From NCBI GenBank assembly GCA_903916255.1, contig CAIWVW010000055.1, forward strand, positions 1 to 57,747: a stretch of 57,747 nt of DNA, in the 5' to 3' direction. The notes below the pieces were generated by a model. The model saw nothing but the letters and a program-made list of their open reading frames with translations. It made no database searches and was not told the DNA's origin. How positions within the stretch are numbered: position 1 is the first letter of the stretch; the number at the start of each line of letters is the position of its first letter. Origin of the DNA: an uncultured Bacteroidota bacterium. Its GTDB lineage: Bacteria > Bacteroidota > Bacteroidia > JABEUT01. A program made the translations under genes and the position numbers. Of this stretch, positions 8,833-17,447 are shown piece after piece.

Positions 8833-9468
8833 TTGAAAGAAGAACAAGTCAGGCTAACTGACGAGATTGTTGAAACAGCATATGGATTGCTGATAAAAAA
8901 ACTTGCATTTGGCGGGCTAACTGCAAAGAATGAACCTGCATTTCAGTTGGAGTTTGGTGCTATATTAAAAACAGTTGGACAATTATATGAATTTCGGCTA
9001 ATCGACAAATTCAACCTTGAGTTTGAAACATACATTAGTTTAAACGAAAAGAGTATAAAAAGTAAATCAAACAGAGCGAGAGTTGATATATTAATAAAAT
9101 ATCAAGATGATAAAACTTTGACCCAAGCGGTAATTGAATTAAAATTCTTTAAAAAACATAACCATAGAGAGCCCAATAATCGGTATGATGTTTTTGAGGA
9201 TATATCAAATCTTGAAAAATATCGGAAACATAATATAGACCTTTGTTATTTCATTCTTGCTACTGATCACTCACATTATGTCAATCAAGAACAGTATTCT
9301 GAAGATACAGGAGACTTTGATTTTCGACATGCCAAAGAATATAAGTCTGGAAATGTTTTAAAATATAAAACAGATAAGCCTTATGGAGATGATTTGATAT
9401 TAAATGGAGACTATAGATTTAACTGGGAGAAGATAGAGGATTTATATTTTCTTAAAGTAAAAGTATGA
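8833..9468 (+). CDS. PD-(D/E)XK nuclease-like protein
   Basis: 211 residues of unknown role. A PD-(D/E)XK-type pattern is visible: E40 in QLEFG, D85 in RVDILIKY, then E102-x-K104 in VIELKFF. The family includes nucleases, but many such orphan proteins are uncharacterised. The only usable start is TTG at 8833; no ATG exists in the frame and the frame is closed upstream by the amt stop codon, so the 5' end is unusual. Base composition and codon use are clearly more AT-rich than both neighbours, hinting at horizontal origin. It converges on the PorE-like gene with a 9-bp gap. Confidence 0.65.
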   Translation: MKEEQVRLTDEIVETAYGLLIKKLAFGGLTAKNEPAFQLEFGAILKTVGQLYEFRLIDKFNLEFETYISLNEKSIKSKSNRARVDILIKYQDDKTLTQAVIELKFFKKHNHREPNNRYDVFEDISNLEKYRKHNIDLCYFILATDHSHYVNQEQYSEDTGDFDFRHAKEYKSGNVLKYKTDKPYGDDLILNGDYRFNWEKIEDLYFLKVKV

Positions 9469-9477
9469 ACTCACTTC

Positions 9478-11622
9478 TTACTTCCCCGTAATCTTAAACT
9501 CTGTTCTACGGTTCATTTGCCTGCCTTCATCGGTGGCATTGGTAGCCACAGGGCTATCAGCGCCATAGCCTCTCGATGTCATACGGGTGGCTTTAATACC
9601 GTGTTCGGTGAGATATGTAACCACCGATTTTGCACGGGCAGTCGAAAGTTTTAAATTATATGCCTGTGTTCCTTTATTGTCTGTGTAGCCTGAAATTTCA
9701 ATAGTAAGGGTAGGATATTTGTTCAGCAAATCGATTACGCGTTGCAATTCCGGGTCCGATTCTTTCCGTAAAGTAGATTTGTTAAAGTCGAAGAATATAT
9801 TGCGCAATGCAATGTGGCTGCCCACTTCCAGCGGTTGCAGGGCAACGTCTTTTTCAATTTCGCGGTAGTGCGATGAATCCGTTAAATCGATATTAGCCGA
9901 ATAGAATAGATATTTGTCTGCTGTAACTGCTATGCCATAATTAATGCCCGATGAAAGCGAAACCACATATTGGCCTGTGGTGCTATCCGTAGTAAATAAG
10001 GCAATGGGTTTGTTCCGTTTATTATCTACCAGTTTAATGGTTGCATAAAGCGGCTTGTGCGTTTCTGAATCGACCACGGTACCTCTCAGCAATGCCTTGT
10101 TGGATGCAGCAATAGTCACGGCTCCGGTCATCATTACATCGCCTAAATTGGAAGTGAAACCCGATAACGTATTGGGTGAAGTGCTAATCAGCATAGGCTT
10201 TTCAGAACCCAGGAAGGTGACCATATAAATATCCATATCGCCCATGCCGTTATTTTGGTTGGATGAATAGTAGGCATGTTTTTTATTGGTTGGCGCTACA
10301 TAAAATACATCATCGCCCGTTGTGTTGATAGGGTACCCCATATTTTCCGGTGCGCCCCATGTTCCGTTGGTAAAAGTAGATTTGAAAATATCGTATCCGC
10401 CCATTGTGTTATGCCCCGTTGAACTGAAGTATAGCGTACTTCCATCGGAAGAAAGGAATACGCCTGCTTCGTCATATTGTGTGTTAATAGTAGCTCCAAG
10501 GTTTTGCGGGTCGCTCCATTTCCCAGCACCATCGGTAGTAATTTTCCAAATATCGCCCATGCCGTATCCGCCTGTGCGGTCGCTTACAAAGTAAATTACT
10601 TTTCCATCGGAAGATATGGTGAGCGCAGATTCCTTTGCGGTGGTATTTATTTTTACATTCATGGGTTCGGGTTTGCTCCATGCATTATTTGCAAAATGCG
10701 TTTGGTAAAGGTCACCGTTATCGTTTGTACGATATATATATAACGTTTGTCCGTCGGGCGACAAGCCTGCCGCGGCATCATGCGATTTGGTGTTTACCGG
10801 CGCACCCAAATCCTGCGATGTGCTCCAGGCCCCATTTTTATTATAGGAAACAAAAATATTTTCAAAATTTTCGCCATCCAGCATATCTGTTTTGTTTTTT
10901 GATGCTATTGGCATACGGCTGGTATAAATCAGCCGCGACTCGTCGGCGCTTACCAGCGGTCGGTATTCCGGGTATTTGGTATTTACATTTGCACCCAAGT
11001 TATCGATGAACGCCCTTACCGGCGACTGGCAAAGCAGTTTACCATTATCGCATTCTTCTATTTTCTTTCTTACATCGGCAATGTCGGCAGTTTTTTCAGG
11101 TGCCAGTGTTTGCAGGTAAGTGTTGTATTCCATCCTGGCACTATCCCAGTTCATGGCTAAATGGTAGGCCCTGCCCAAATAATAATGCGCATCACCGCGA
11201 AGCGAAGGATTTAGTTTTATGGATTTTTTCAGGTAAATACCTGCCATGTTTTTCATGGAGGAATACAACATGCACCTGCCTATTTTAAAATTCAGCATGG
11301 CATTATCCGGGTTGAATTTTTCTGCGCTCAGGTAATATGGAATAGCATAACGGAAGTAATGCGAACCCTGCGCATAATACGTATCTCCTTTCTTTATAGA
11401 GTCGACAGCCTTTTTATATCCTCTTATATTATCCCTGAAATTCTTTTTTACAAAGTCTTTGTTCAGGCTTTGGCCAACGCCTGCTTGAATCACCAGTGTA
11501 AAAACAATAATAAGCAAGATTGTCATTCTGAGTGAAGCGAAAAATCTCAGCGGTGCCGCGATGTTCCGTTCCTTAATATGACGAATACTGTACTTGTTCA
11601 TAACACTACAACTCAGTTTCAT
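9478..11622 (-). CDS. PorE-like envelope protein: TPR, PD40 propeller, CRD, OmpA C-terminal domain
   Basis: 714 residues from the ATG at 11622, which overlaps the upstream gene's stop as ATGA. Domains in order: N-terminal hydrophobic segment (TILLIIVFTLVI), TPRs (~80-190), PD40/WD40-like propeller (~210-485), carboxypeptidase-regulatory-like domain (~515-595), and an OmpA peptidoglycan-binding domain (~610-714; FFDFNKSTL, GYTDNKGT, LSTARA, NRRTEF). This is the architecture of PorE, a T9SS component linking the machinery to peptidoglycan, but paralogs with the same layout are common, so PorE itself is not proven. The residues before the hydrophobic core are encoded by a dispersed DNA repeat (11518-11548); alternative starts are 11601 and 11526. 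Confidence 0.85.
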   Translation of the reverse strand: MKLSCSVMNKYSIRHIKERNIAAPLRFFASLRMTILLIIVFTLVIQAGVGQSLNKDFVKKNFRDNIRGYKKAVDSIKKGDTYYAQGSHYFRYAIPYYLSAEKFNPDNAMLNFKIGRCMLYSSMKNMAGIYLKKSIKLNPSLRGDAHYYLGRAYHLAMNWDSARMEYNTYLQTLAPEKTADIADVRKKIEECDNGKLLCQSPVRAFIDNLGANVNTKYPEYRPLVSADESRLIYTSRMPIASKNKTDMLDGENFENIFVSYNKNGAWSTSQDLGAPVNTKSHDAAAGLSPDGQTLYIYRTNDNGDLYQTHFANNAWSKPEPMNVKINTTAKESALTISSDGKVIYFVSDRTGGYGMGDIWKITTDGAGKWSDPQNLGATINTQYDEAGVFLSSDGSTLYFSSTGHNTMGGYDIFKSTFTNGTWGAPENMGYPINTTGDDVFYVAPTNKKHAYYSSNQNNGMGDMDIYMVTFLGSEKPMLISTSPNTLSGFTSNLGDVMMTGAVTIAASNKALLRGTVVDSETHKPLYATIKLVDNKRNKPIALFTTDSTTGQYVVSLSSGINYGIAVTADKYLFYSANIDLTDSSHYREIEKDVALQPLEVGSHIALRNIFFDFNKSTLRKESDPELQRVIDLLNKYPTLTIEISGYTDNKGTQAYNLKLSTARAKSVVTYLTEHGIKATRMTSRGYGADSPVATNATDEGRQMNRRTEFKITGK
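11518..11548. repeat. Dispersed repeat inside the signal-peptide region of the PorE-like gene
   Basis: Minus-strand text begins GAGATTTTTCGCTTCACT and ends TGACAATC. It matches 42928-42958 at about 24 of 31 positions. It encodes the residues LRFFASLRMTI. Confidence 0.65.
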
Positions 11623-12692
11623 TTGCAATCTTTTAAATAATCGTTTGCAGCAGCCATACCATACCCAGCAGCCTTCTGCCAATCGGCGCAGGCATCCCTA
11701 TCTTTCCGCTGCGCTTCCTCTATAATTCCCCGGTTCAGGTAAGCAGTTGCATAATCAGCCTTCAGCATAATAGCTTTGTCGCAATCGGCTTTTGCTTTAT
11801 CCAGATTGTTCATTTTAAATTCTGTAAGAGCCCTGTTGCAATAGGCAAAAACATTGGTAGAATCTTGCTGAACAGCTTTAGAAAAATCATTCAGTGCATC
11901 TGTATAGTTTTTTTTATCCATGTAAACGGTACCTCTGTTAATATAGGCATCTGTATAGGCAGGCTTTAACGTAATAGCCTGTGAATAGGCTCCAATGGCT
12001 CCATCCAAATCACTGTCCTTGTGTTCGGCATTGCCGAGATTATTATATGATTCCGGAGTTTTGGCTATGGTTATTGCTTGCCTGTAATCGGCTTCCGCCG
12101 CTTTGTAATTACCCGTCATATAATTGCAGGTACCACGGTCATTATATGCTTCGGCAAAATTCGGTTTAGATGAAATTGCCAGGCTGAAATCAGCCACGGC
12201 ATCTTTATAATTCAATATCATAGCCTGTAATTCGCCTATGCAATACCACGCATCTCCATTGTTGTTATTTTTTCTGACTACGCGTGTAAATGCAGTTATA
12301 GCCTGCCCTTTATTGCCGAGCATTATTTGCGCCAAGCCTAATCCGTACCATACTTTTTCATCATTGGAATCAAGTGCCAGCGCCGATTTGTAATCTTCCA
12401 CCGCATTGCGGTAATCTTTTTGTTTGTAGCGTGTATTGGCGCGGGCTAAATAGGCAGGTTCAAACTTTGTATTACCATTTATGGCCTGTGTAAAATTGGT
12501 GTATGCAGTTTGGTAATCTCCTTTCGCATAATCGTTGAGCCCGTTATTATAATTCACCTTTGCACTTTGGTCGGGGGAAACCTGAATCGTTTTAACCGTA
12601 TCGTGCGCCGTTTTCTTAGGTGCAGGGGCCTGCGCCTTTAAAACTCCGATGGAGAAGCAAAGAACAGCTATGGATATAATTCTGCACATCAT
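11619..12692 (-). CDS. Tetratricopeptide-repeat periplasmic protein
   Basis: 357 residues with a signal peptide (MMCRIISIAVLCFSIGVLKAQ). At least eight TPR units run from about residue 45 to 345, each with the usual A-x-x-D-(F/Y)/A-I pattern; examples are YAKGDYQTAYTNFTQAI, YKAAEADYRQAI and LDKAKADCDKAI. TPRs serve as protein-protein scaffolds. It is the middle gene of a three-gene envelope operon: it starts 1 bp after the DUF5723 stop and its stop overlaps the ATG of the PorE-like gene. This tight coupling suggests the three products work together at the envelope. No enzymatic motif is visible. Confidence 0.9.
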   Translation of the reverse strand: MMCRIISIAVLCFSIGVLKAQAPAPKKTAHDTVKTIQVSPDQSAKVNYNNGLNDYAKGDYQTAYTNFTQAINGNTKFEPAYLARANTRYKQKDYRNAVEDYKSALALDSNDEKVWYGLGLAQIMLGNKGQAITAFTRVVRKNNNNGDAWYCIGELQAMILNYKDAVADFSLAISSKPNFAEAYNDRGTCNYMTGNYKAAEADYRQAITIAKTPESYNNLGNAEHKDSDLDGAIGAYSQAITLKPAYTDAYINRGTVYMDKKNYTDALNDFSKAVQQDSTNVFAYCNRALTEFKMNNLDKAKADCDKAIMLKADYATAYLNRGIIEEAQRKDRDACADWQKAAGYGMAAANDYLKDCK

Positions 12693-12693
12693 A

Positions 12694-14127
12694 TTAAAAA
12701 CCTATTAACCGTATACCTACATTTAAAGATATTACGTGGTCGTCTCTGTTACCTATAAAAGCTAATACATCATTCGAGCCTACAAACAATTCGGAGCCTC
12801 CGATAAAGTCTAAAACAACGCCCGCCGGCACAACATAACCGAATTGTTTTTCGGTAGCAATACCAACGCCTAAGTCAAAATAGTTGAACACATTAATTTG
12901 GGTGCTGAGTGATACATAAGGATTAATAATATTGCCTTCGACTGTGTTGAGCGGCGCAACAAAATCGGAAGCCAATAAAATGCCTTTAGTAAGTTGATAA
13001 CTTAAGCCGGTTCTGAATTTAGAAGGTAATTGGGTAGTATAGTTAGGCCCGTCGCCTGATTGTACAAGGTACTTGAATATCGATTCTTTATTAATTAAAC
13101 CATAACTGCTATCCGAAATTATGTTGTTCATTGCATCCGGAATATTAATGCTTACAATTTGATTGTTTTGCCAGTTAATAACACCCAAATCGATGGCAGA
13201 AGCGCCGAATTTCCAATTGCGGTAGGTTGCGCTTAATCCAATATCGACTCCATAGCCGCGGCCTACGCTATGAAAGATATCTCCCAATGGGCTGTAAAGC
13301 GATTTCGGTGTTTTAACTTCACTTACGTAAGTTGCATTGGTTGTTAAAATGCCATTGGTAATGCTGGAGTTCATATCTGCAAGGCCAAAAACCGGTTTAA
13401 ATCCGATGCCGCCATAAAAAGTTAAATAGTTTTTAATGGTATCGGAGTTTTTCTTGCTGTAATCAAGATATTCCGAATTTTCAAAAGAAGCGCCGCCTTT
13501 TATAGCGCTTGGAATATTAATGGCAAATAATTTGCGCCCGTAATCGATATTCAATTCCCTGTAATAATAACCGCCTGCAACACTTCCGTTAAACCGTTGA
13601 ACCAGTTGGTTGAGGTAACTCGAATTGCCAAGGTATTTTGTGGTGCCTCCGCCTAATTCTGCTGATTGCAGCCCGGAATCGACCACATTGGCAAAGGGTG
13701 TTGCCAAAAATGCATGCGAATATTCCTTATCGGTTAAGCTTATTGCCAAACCTCCTATTTTAGGAATGTGGAAAGAAAGTGCAAACCAGGTAATATTGGT
13801 ATTAAGGTTAAAGCCCCCGGGAGTAGTGGTGGCATTATACATTTGCTGCCTGTTGGCAGGAGTTAAGCTATCATAGGTGGCATTTTTAATTTCATTCAGG
13901 GTAAGCTGGTTATCCTGCAAGTTGATACCTACGTTTAAAATAGTTAAGGTAAATTTCTTGTTAGAACTGTAGCCAAGGTTGGCAGGATTAATTTCAATAG
14001 CTTCCCAATCTTTGGCAGAAGATGTTACTGAACCACCCCGTGCGGTAGCCGATGGCGAGCCAAAATCAATCTGTGCCGATGCCAGTAACGGGGAAATAAG
14101 AAAAGCAAGAAAAGTAATTTTCCTCAT
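12694..14127 (-). CDS. DUF5723-type outer-membrane beta-barrel protein
   Basis: 477 residues with signal peptide MRKITFLAFLISPLLASAQ. The rest alternates polar and hydrophobic residues with many Tyr/Asn/Gly turns, as in large outer-membrane barrels; ARGGSVTSSAKDWEAIEINPANLGY near the start resembles DUF5723/FadL-like and PorV-like proteins, and the C-terminus ends in a short barrel-like strand (SLNVGIRLIGF). It is the first gene of an operon with the TPR and PorE-like genes. No TAnnTTTG box was found close upstream on this strand. The barrel assignment is inference from composition and family likeness. Confidence 0.72.
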   Translation of the reverse strand: MRKITFLAFLISPLLASAQIDFGSPSATARGGSVTSSAKDWEAIEINPANLGYSSNKKFTLTILNVGINLQDNQLTLNEIKNATYDSLTPANRQQMYNATTTPGGFNLNTNITWFALSFHIPKIGGLAISLTDKEYSHAFLATPFANVVDSGLQSAELGGGTTKYLGNSSYLNQLVQRFNGSVAGGYYYRELNIDYGRKLFAINIPSAIKGGASFENSEYLDYSKKNSDTIKNYLTFYGGIGFKPVFGLADMNSSITNGILTTNATYVSEVKTPKSLYSPLGDIFHSVGRGYGVDIGLSATYRNWKFGASAIDLGVINWQNNQIVSINIPDAMNNIISDSSYGLINKESIFKYLVQSGDGPNYTTQLPSKFRTGLSYQLTKGILLASDFVAPLNTVEGNIINPYVSLSTQINVFNYFDLGVGIATEKQFGYVVPAGVVLDFIGGSELFVGSNDVLAFIGNRDDHVISLNVGIRLIGF

Positions 14128-14480
14128 GCGAAATTTTTGAATGCCATTCTTACTATTGACGCTTCTAAACTAAGAAATTTATTAATTGGGCAACCCGGTT
14201 TACTTTTTCAATATTTATTAACAAAATAAATACTGACTTTCTGTTCTACGGTAAAGATTTAAAAAAGTTATAACATGCACTGTGATAGCCGTCATTGGGA
14301 TGAAATAAAATCCTTTTTTTAATTAATGGAAATGTTTAATTATTTGTTTGTCAGTAATATATGATTTAATTTGGTGTTTTCTATAAAGGTGCGCTACTTC
14401 AAATTACAGGTGCATTATGGTGCGTTATACACATAACACGATGCCTTCCGTGAAAATGGAATGTTCATAGAAACCGTAAT
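14128..14480. other. Long divergent intergenic region before glmM
   Basis: About 410 bp without a credible gene separate the DUF5723 and glmM starts. It is AT-rich and holds three direct copies of GGTGCG/A at 14388, 14409 and 14419 (spacing 21 and 10 bp) and an inverted repeat GTTAT-ACAC-ATAAC at 14424-14437. These could be regulator sites. I see no ORF, RNA gene or terminator. Confidence 0.5.
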
Positions 14481-14509
14481 TTGAAATTCCACAGTCTCTG
14501 CAAAAATTT

Positions 14510-14517
14510 TACTTTTG
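14510..14517 (+). promoter_or_regulatory. Bacteroidota -7 box for glmM
   Basis: TACTTTTG matches TAnnTTTG exactly, 28 bp before the GTG at 14538. It would put the transcript start downstream of the TTG codon at 14481, so it argues for the GTG start. Confidence 0.6.
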
Positions 14518-14537
14518 CGTCCCTTAAAGAAAAAACG

Positions 14538-15941
14538 GTGACACTTATTAAATCTATATCAGGCATCAGAGGTACTATTGGAAGCAATGGAGATGACGGT
14601 TTATCGCCTACCGAAATAGTAAAGTTTGCATCTGCTTATGGTACCTGGGTAAAAAGGAATCAGAAAGAAAAGGGCAAAAAGAAACCTAAAATTGTAATAG
14701 GCCGCGATGCCCGTTTATCTGGCCCGTTTGTGCGGAATATTATTGCAGGAACGCTGCAAGGTTTAGGCATCGATGTTACCGACTTAGGGCTTGCTTCAAC
14801 CCCAACAGTAGAAATAGCCGTTACAGGCGAAAGTGCCGACGGTGGCATTATTATTACTGCCAGCCACAATCCTAAAAACTGGAACGCGTTGAAACTTCTG
14901 AATTCAAAAGGGGAATTTATTTCGGAAGCGGAAGGCAAGGATGTACTGAACATTGCCAGAATCGGAAAGTTTGAATGGGCTACCGTTAACCAACTCGGCA
15001 TAATAAAGGAAGATGATACGTATCTTCAAAAACATATTGACCTTATTCTTGCCCTTCCTTTGGTGGATGTGAAAGCAATTAAAGAAAGGAAGTTTAAAAT
15101 AGTGCTGGATGCCGTAAACTCTGTAGGCGGCATCATTGTGCCAGCCTTATTAAAGCAATTGGGTGTGGCTGAAATTGTGCCCTTGTTTTGCGAACCCACC
15201 GGCGATTTTAAGCACGAGGCGGAACCATTACCCGAAAACCTGACCGAACTTTCCAAAACAGTGGAGCGCAACAATGCCCACTTAGGGTTTGCCGTTGACC
15301 CGGATGTAGACAGGCTTGCCATTGTTTGTGAAGACGGCGAAATGTTTGGCGAAGAATACACGCTTGTGGCAGTTGCCGATTACATATTGAAGAATAAAAA
15401 AGGAAGCACCGTTTCCAATCTGTCTTCTACACGCGCACTAAAAGAAATTACCGTAAAAGCCGGTTGCGAATATTTTCCTTCTGCCGTAGGCGAAGTGAAT
15501 GTAGTGGAGGCAATGAAGGAGCATAACGCCGTAATTGGCGGTGAAGGCAATGGCGGAATCATTTATCCTGAATTGCATTACGGACGCGATGCGCTTGTTG
15601 GAATCGCATTGTTCTTAACGCATTTATCAAAGTTTGGCAAAAGTTGCTCCATGCTTCGTTCACAATATCCTAATTACTATATCACAAAAAATAAAATCGA
15701 GTTATCACCCGATTTGAATGTGGATAAGGTTTTAATTGGGATTAAAGACAAGTACAAAAAATATATTGCCGATACCCGCGACGGAATAAAACTTCAATTC
15801 GATAAAGACTGGATTCACTTGCGCCGTTCCAATACCGAGCCTATCATCCGCATTATTGCCGAAGGCGATTCACGAACCACTGCCGATAATCTTGCTGAAA
15901 AACTGATGCAGGATATCAGTGAGGTTATGAAGAACAGGTAA
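14538..15941 (+). CDS. glmM: Phosphoglucosamine mutase
   Basis: 467 residues from GTG at 14538 (then TLIKSISGIRGTIG). The longer frame from TTG at 14481 would start upstream of the likely transcription start and adds residues absent from the family. The enzyme interconverts glucosamine-6-phosphate and glucosamine-1-phosphate for UDP-GlcNAc, hence peptidoglycan. Seen: N-terminal SGIRGT, catalytic phosphoserine loop TASHNPKNWN, metal loop DPDVDRL, sugar-binding GEGNGG, and phosphate-binding RRSNTEPIIRI near the C-terminus. All four alpha-D-phosphohexomutase domains are present. A general phosphoglucomutase/phosphomannomutase is the alternative, but length and the RGT start fit GlmM. Confidence 0.88.
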   Translation: MTLIKSISGIRGTIGSNGDDGLSPTEIVKFASAYGTWVKRNQKEKGKKKPKIVIGRDARLSGPFVRNIIAGTLQGLGIDVTDLGLASTPTVEIAVTGESADGGIIITASHNPKNWNALKLLNSKGEFISEAEGKDVLNIARIGKFEWATVNQLGIIKEDDTYLQKHIDLILALPLVDVKAIKERKFKIVLDAVNSVGGIIVPALLKQLGVAEIVPLFCEPTGDFKHEAEPLPENLTELSKTVERNNAHLGFAVDPDVDRLAIVCEDGEMFGEEYTLVAVADYILKNKKGSTVSNLSSTRALKEITVKAGCEYFPSAVGEVNVVEAMKEHNAVIGGEGNGGIIYPELHYGRDALVGIALFLTHLSKFGKSCSMLRSQYPNYYITKNKIELSPDLNVDKVLIGIKDKYKKYIADTRDGIKLQFDKDWIHLRRSNTEPIIRIIAEGDSRTTADNLAEKLMQDISEVMKNR

Positions 15942-15959
15942 GGAAAAGCAAACAACGAA

Positions 15960-17309
15960 TTATTGTTTTATAACCTTCGCTTCACCTTCCAATTGGCCTG
16001 TTTTGCTGATACCCCTTATGAAATAAACACCTGAGGGTTTTTGAGAAAGGTCAATTGGGTTCTCAATACCACTTTTAAAGTTAGCTGTCAAAATTTTTTC
16101 GCCAAGCACATTGTAAACTTCAACTAATAACGGCCCAGTGGCAACTGACGACTCAACTGTAAACTTTCCATTGCCTGGGTTTGGGTAAACTTCTATTTCC
16201 TGCTCATCTGCCGTGGCATTTGTTAGTCCGGTAGAAACATTGGAACAGGCGACAGTGTCAAAAGGGGTGAAATAAATAAAACCAAGAGAAATATTTTGAT
16301 ATGCATCATAAATGGTAGCCTGTATATGCGCGGAGTCAGGCAAACACCAATAATTACCGTTTATAAGTTCATTGGTAGACATTTCTGAAACAACATTATA
16401 ACTGGAATTATTACAAATGGAATTACACATAATGGTATCATAAGAAGTTTTAATACCAACATTATTATTGGAAATGTTATTCATTGAGATATTGCTAACG
16501 GAGCTGAAAATTCCAACTGCATTGTCTGAAATATCATTATAATGAATTCCCGCATAGGAGGATGAAATAGCTGTTCCATTATATTTCATAATACAATGGC
16601 TTATTTCAGATCCTAGGATAAATATTCCAGTGTTGGCATTGGAATCTATCAGGCAATTCGATGCAAACCCACAATAAGCACCTACATTATTACTTACAAA
16701 AACACAATTTATAATTGAATCAGCACCATTTCCTACGCAATCTATACCTGCGTTACTGTTATTTCTAAACTCACACCAGTATACGGGACCTGAATTGCCG
16801 CTACCGCCGAATATGCCATCGTAGTTATTCGTAAACATGCATGAATCAACGGTTATTTTATACGCCCCCTCCGCAATACCGGTAACACAAAAAGTGAATT
16901 TGCAATGTACTATAGTAAAAGTGGTACTCCCTACAATTCCATTATTACCAAACGAAAACCTGCAATACCTGAATGCAATTGTATCACCACCCTCATCGTT
17001 TATTCCCTTATAGATGCCGGGATATGGATTAGATGAATCACTAGTGAAAATGATGGAGTCGTTCGCCGTACCGTTTGCCAGTATACTTCCTTCAACAATA
17101 AGTAAAGCACTGGTATCAAATTTTACTACAACCCCTGGCTGAATGGTTAGGTTTATGTTTTGAAAAACTACGACCGAATCTTCTATTATATAAGGACTGC
17201 CGGCGGGGGTCCATGTTGTATTGGAATAAATACCGCCATGAACAATGGTTTGAGCTTTTAACACAGCAAATGAGAATACGAACGCTAATAAAATTGCAAG
17301 TTTTTTCAT
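15960..17309 (-). CDS. T9SS-sorted right-handed beta-helix protein
   Basis: 449 residues. Signal peptide MKKLAILLAFVFSFAVLKAQ, then residues ~30-360 rich in short repeats of Asn/Gly/Ser turns with NNVGIKTS- and NDGIFGG-like rungs, typical of parallel beta-helices (NosD/pectate-lyase-like). The C-terminal ~80 residues form a type A T9SS sorting domain (EVYPNPGNGKFTVES, GVYFIRGIS, ending KVIKQ). It is therefore predicted to be secreted across the outer membrane. No polysaccharide-lyase active site is recognisable, so adhesin or enzyme roles cannot be separated. It converges with glmM 18 bp away. Confidence 0.85.
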   Translation of the reverse strand: MKKLAILLAFVFSFAVLKAQTIVHGGIYSNTTWTPAGSPYIIEDSVVVFQNINLTIQPGVVVKFDTSALLIVEGSILANGTANDSIIFTSDSSNPYPGIYKGINDEGGDTIAFRYCRFSFGNNGIVGSTTFTIVHCKFTFCVTGIAEGAYKITVDSCMFTNNYDGIFGGSGNSGPVYWCEFRNNSNAGIDCVGNGADSIINCVFVSNNVGAYCGFASNCLIDSNANTGIFILGSEISHCIMKYNGTAISSSYAGIHYNDISDNAVGIFSSVSNISMNNISNNNVGIKTSYDTIMCNSICNNSSYNVVSEMSTNELINGNYWCLPDSAHIQATIYDAYQNISLGFIYFTPFDTVACSNVSTGLTNATADEQEIEVYPNPGNGKFTVESSVATGPLLVEVYNVLGEKILTANFKSGIENPIDLSQKPSGVYFIRGISKTGQLEGEAKVIKQ

Positions 17310-17447
17310 ACGTTAAAATCTATCGTTATTTACTTTTGCCAAGTTGGGCTTTAATAAAATAGGAAGGTAAAGATAATAGAATTATTAATATGCAAACCAA
17401 TTTTTTAAGATAGTTGGTTTATATATTTTATATTAAAGTGATTATTT

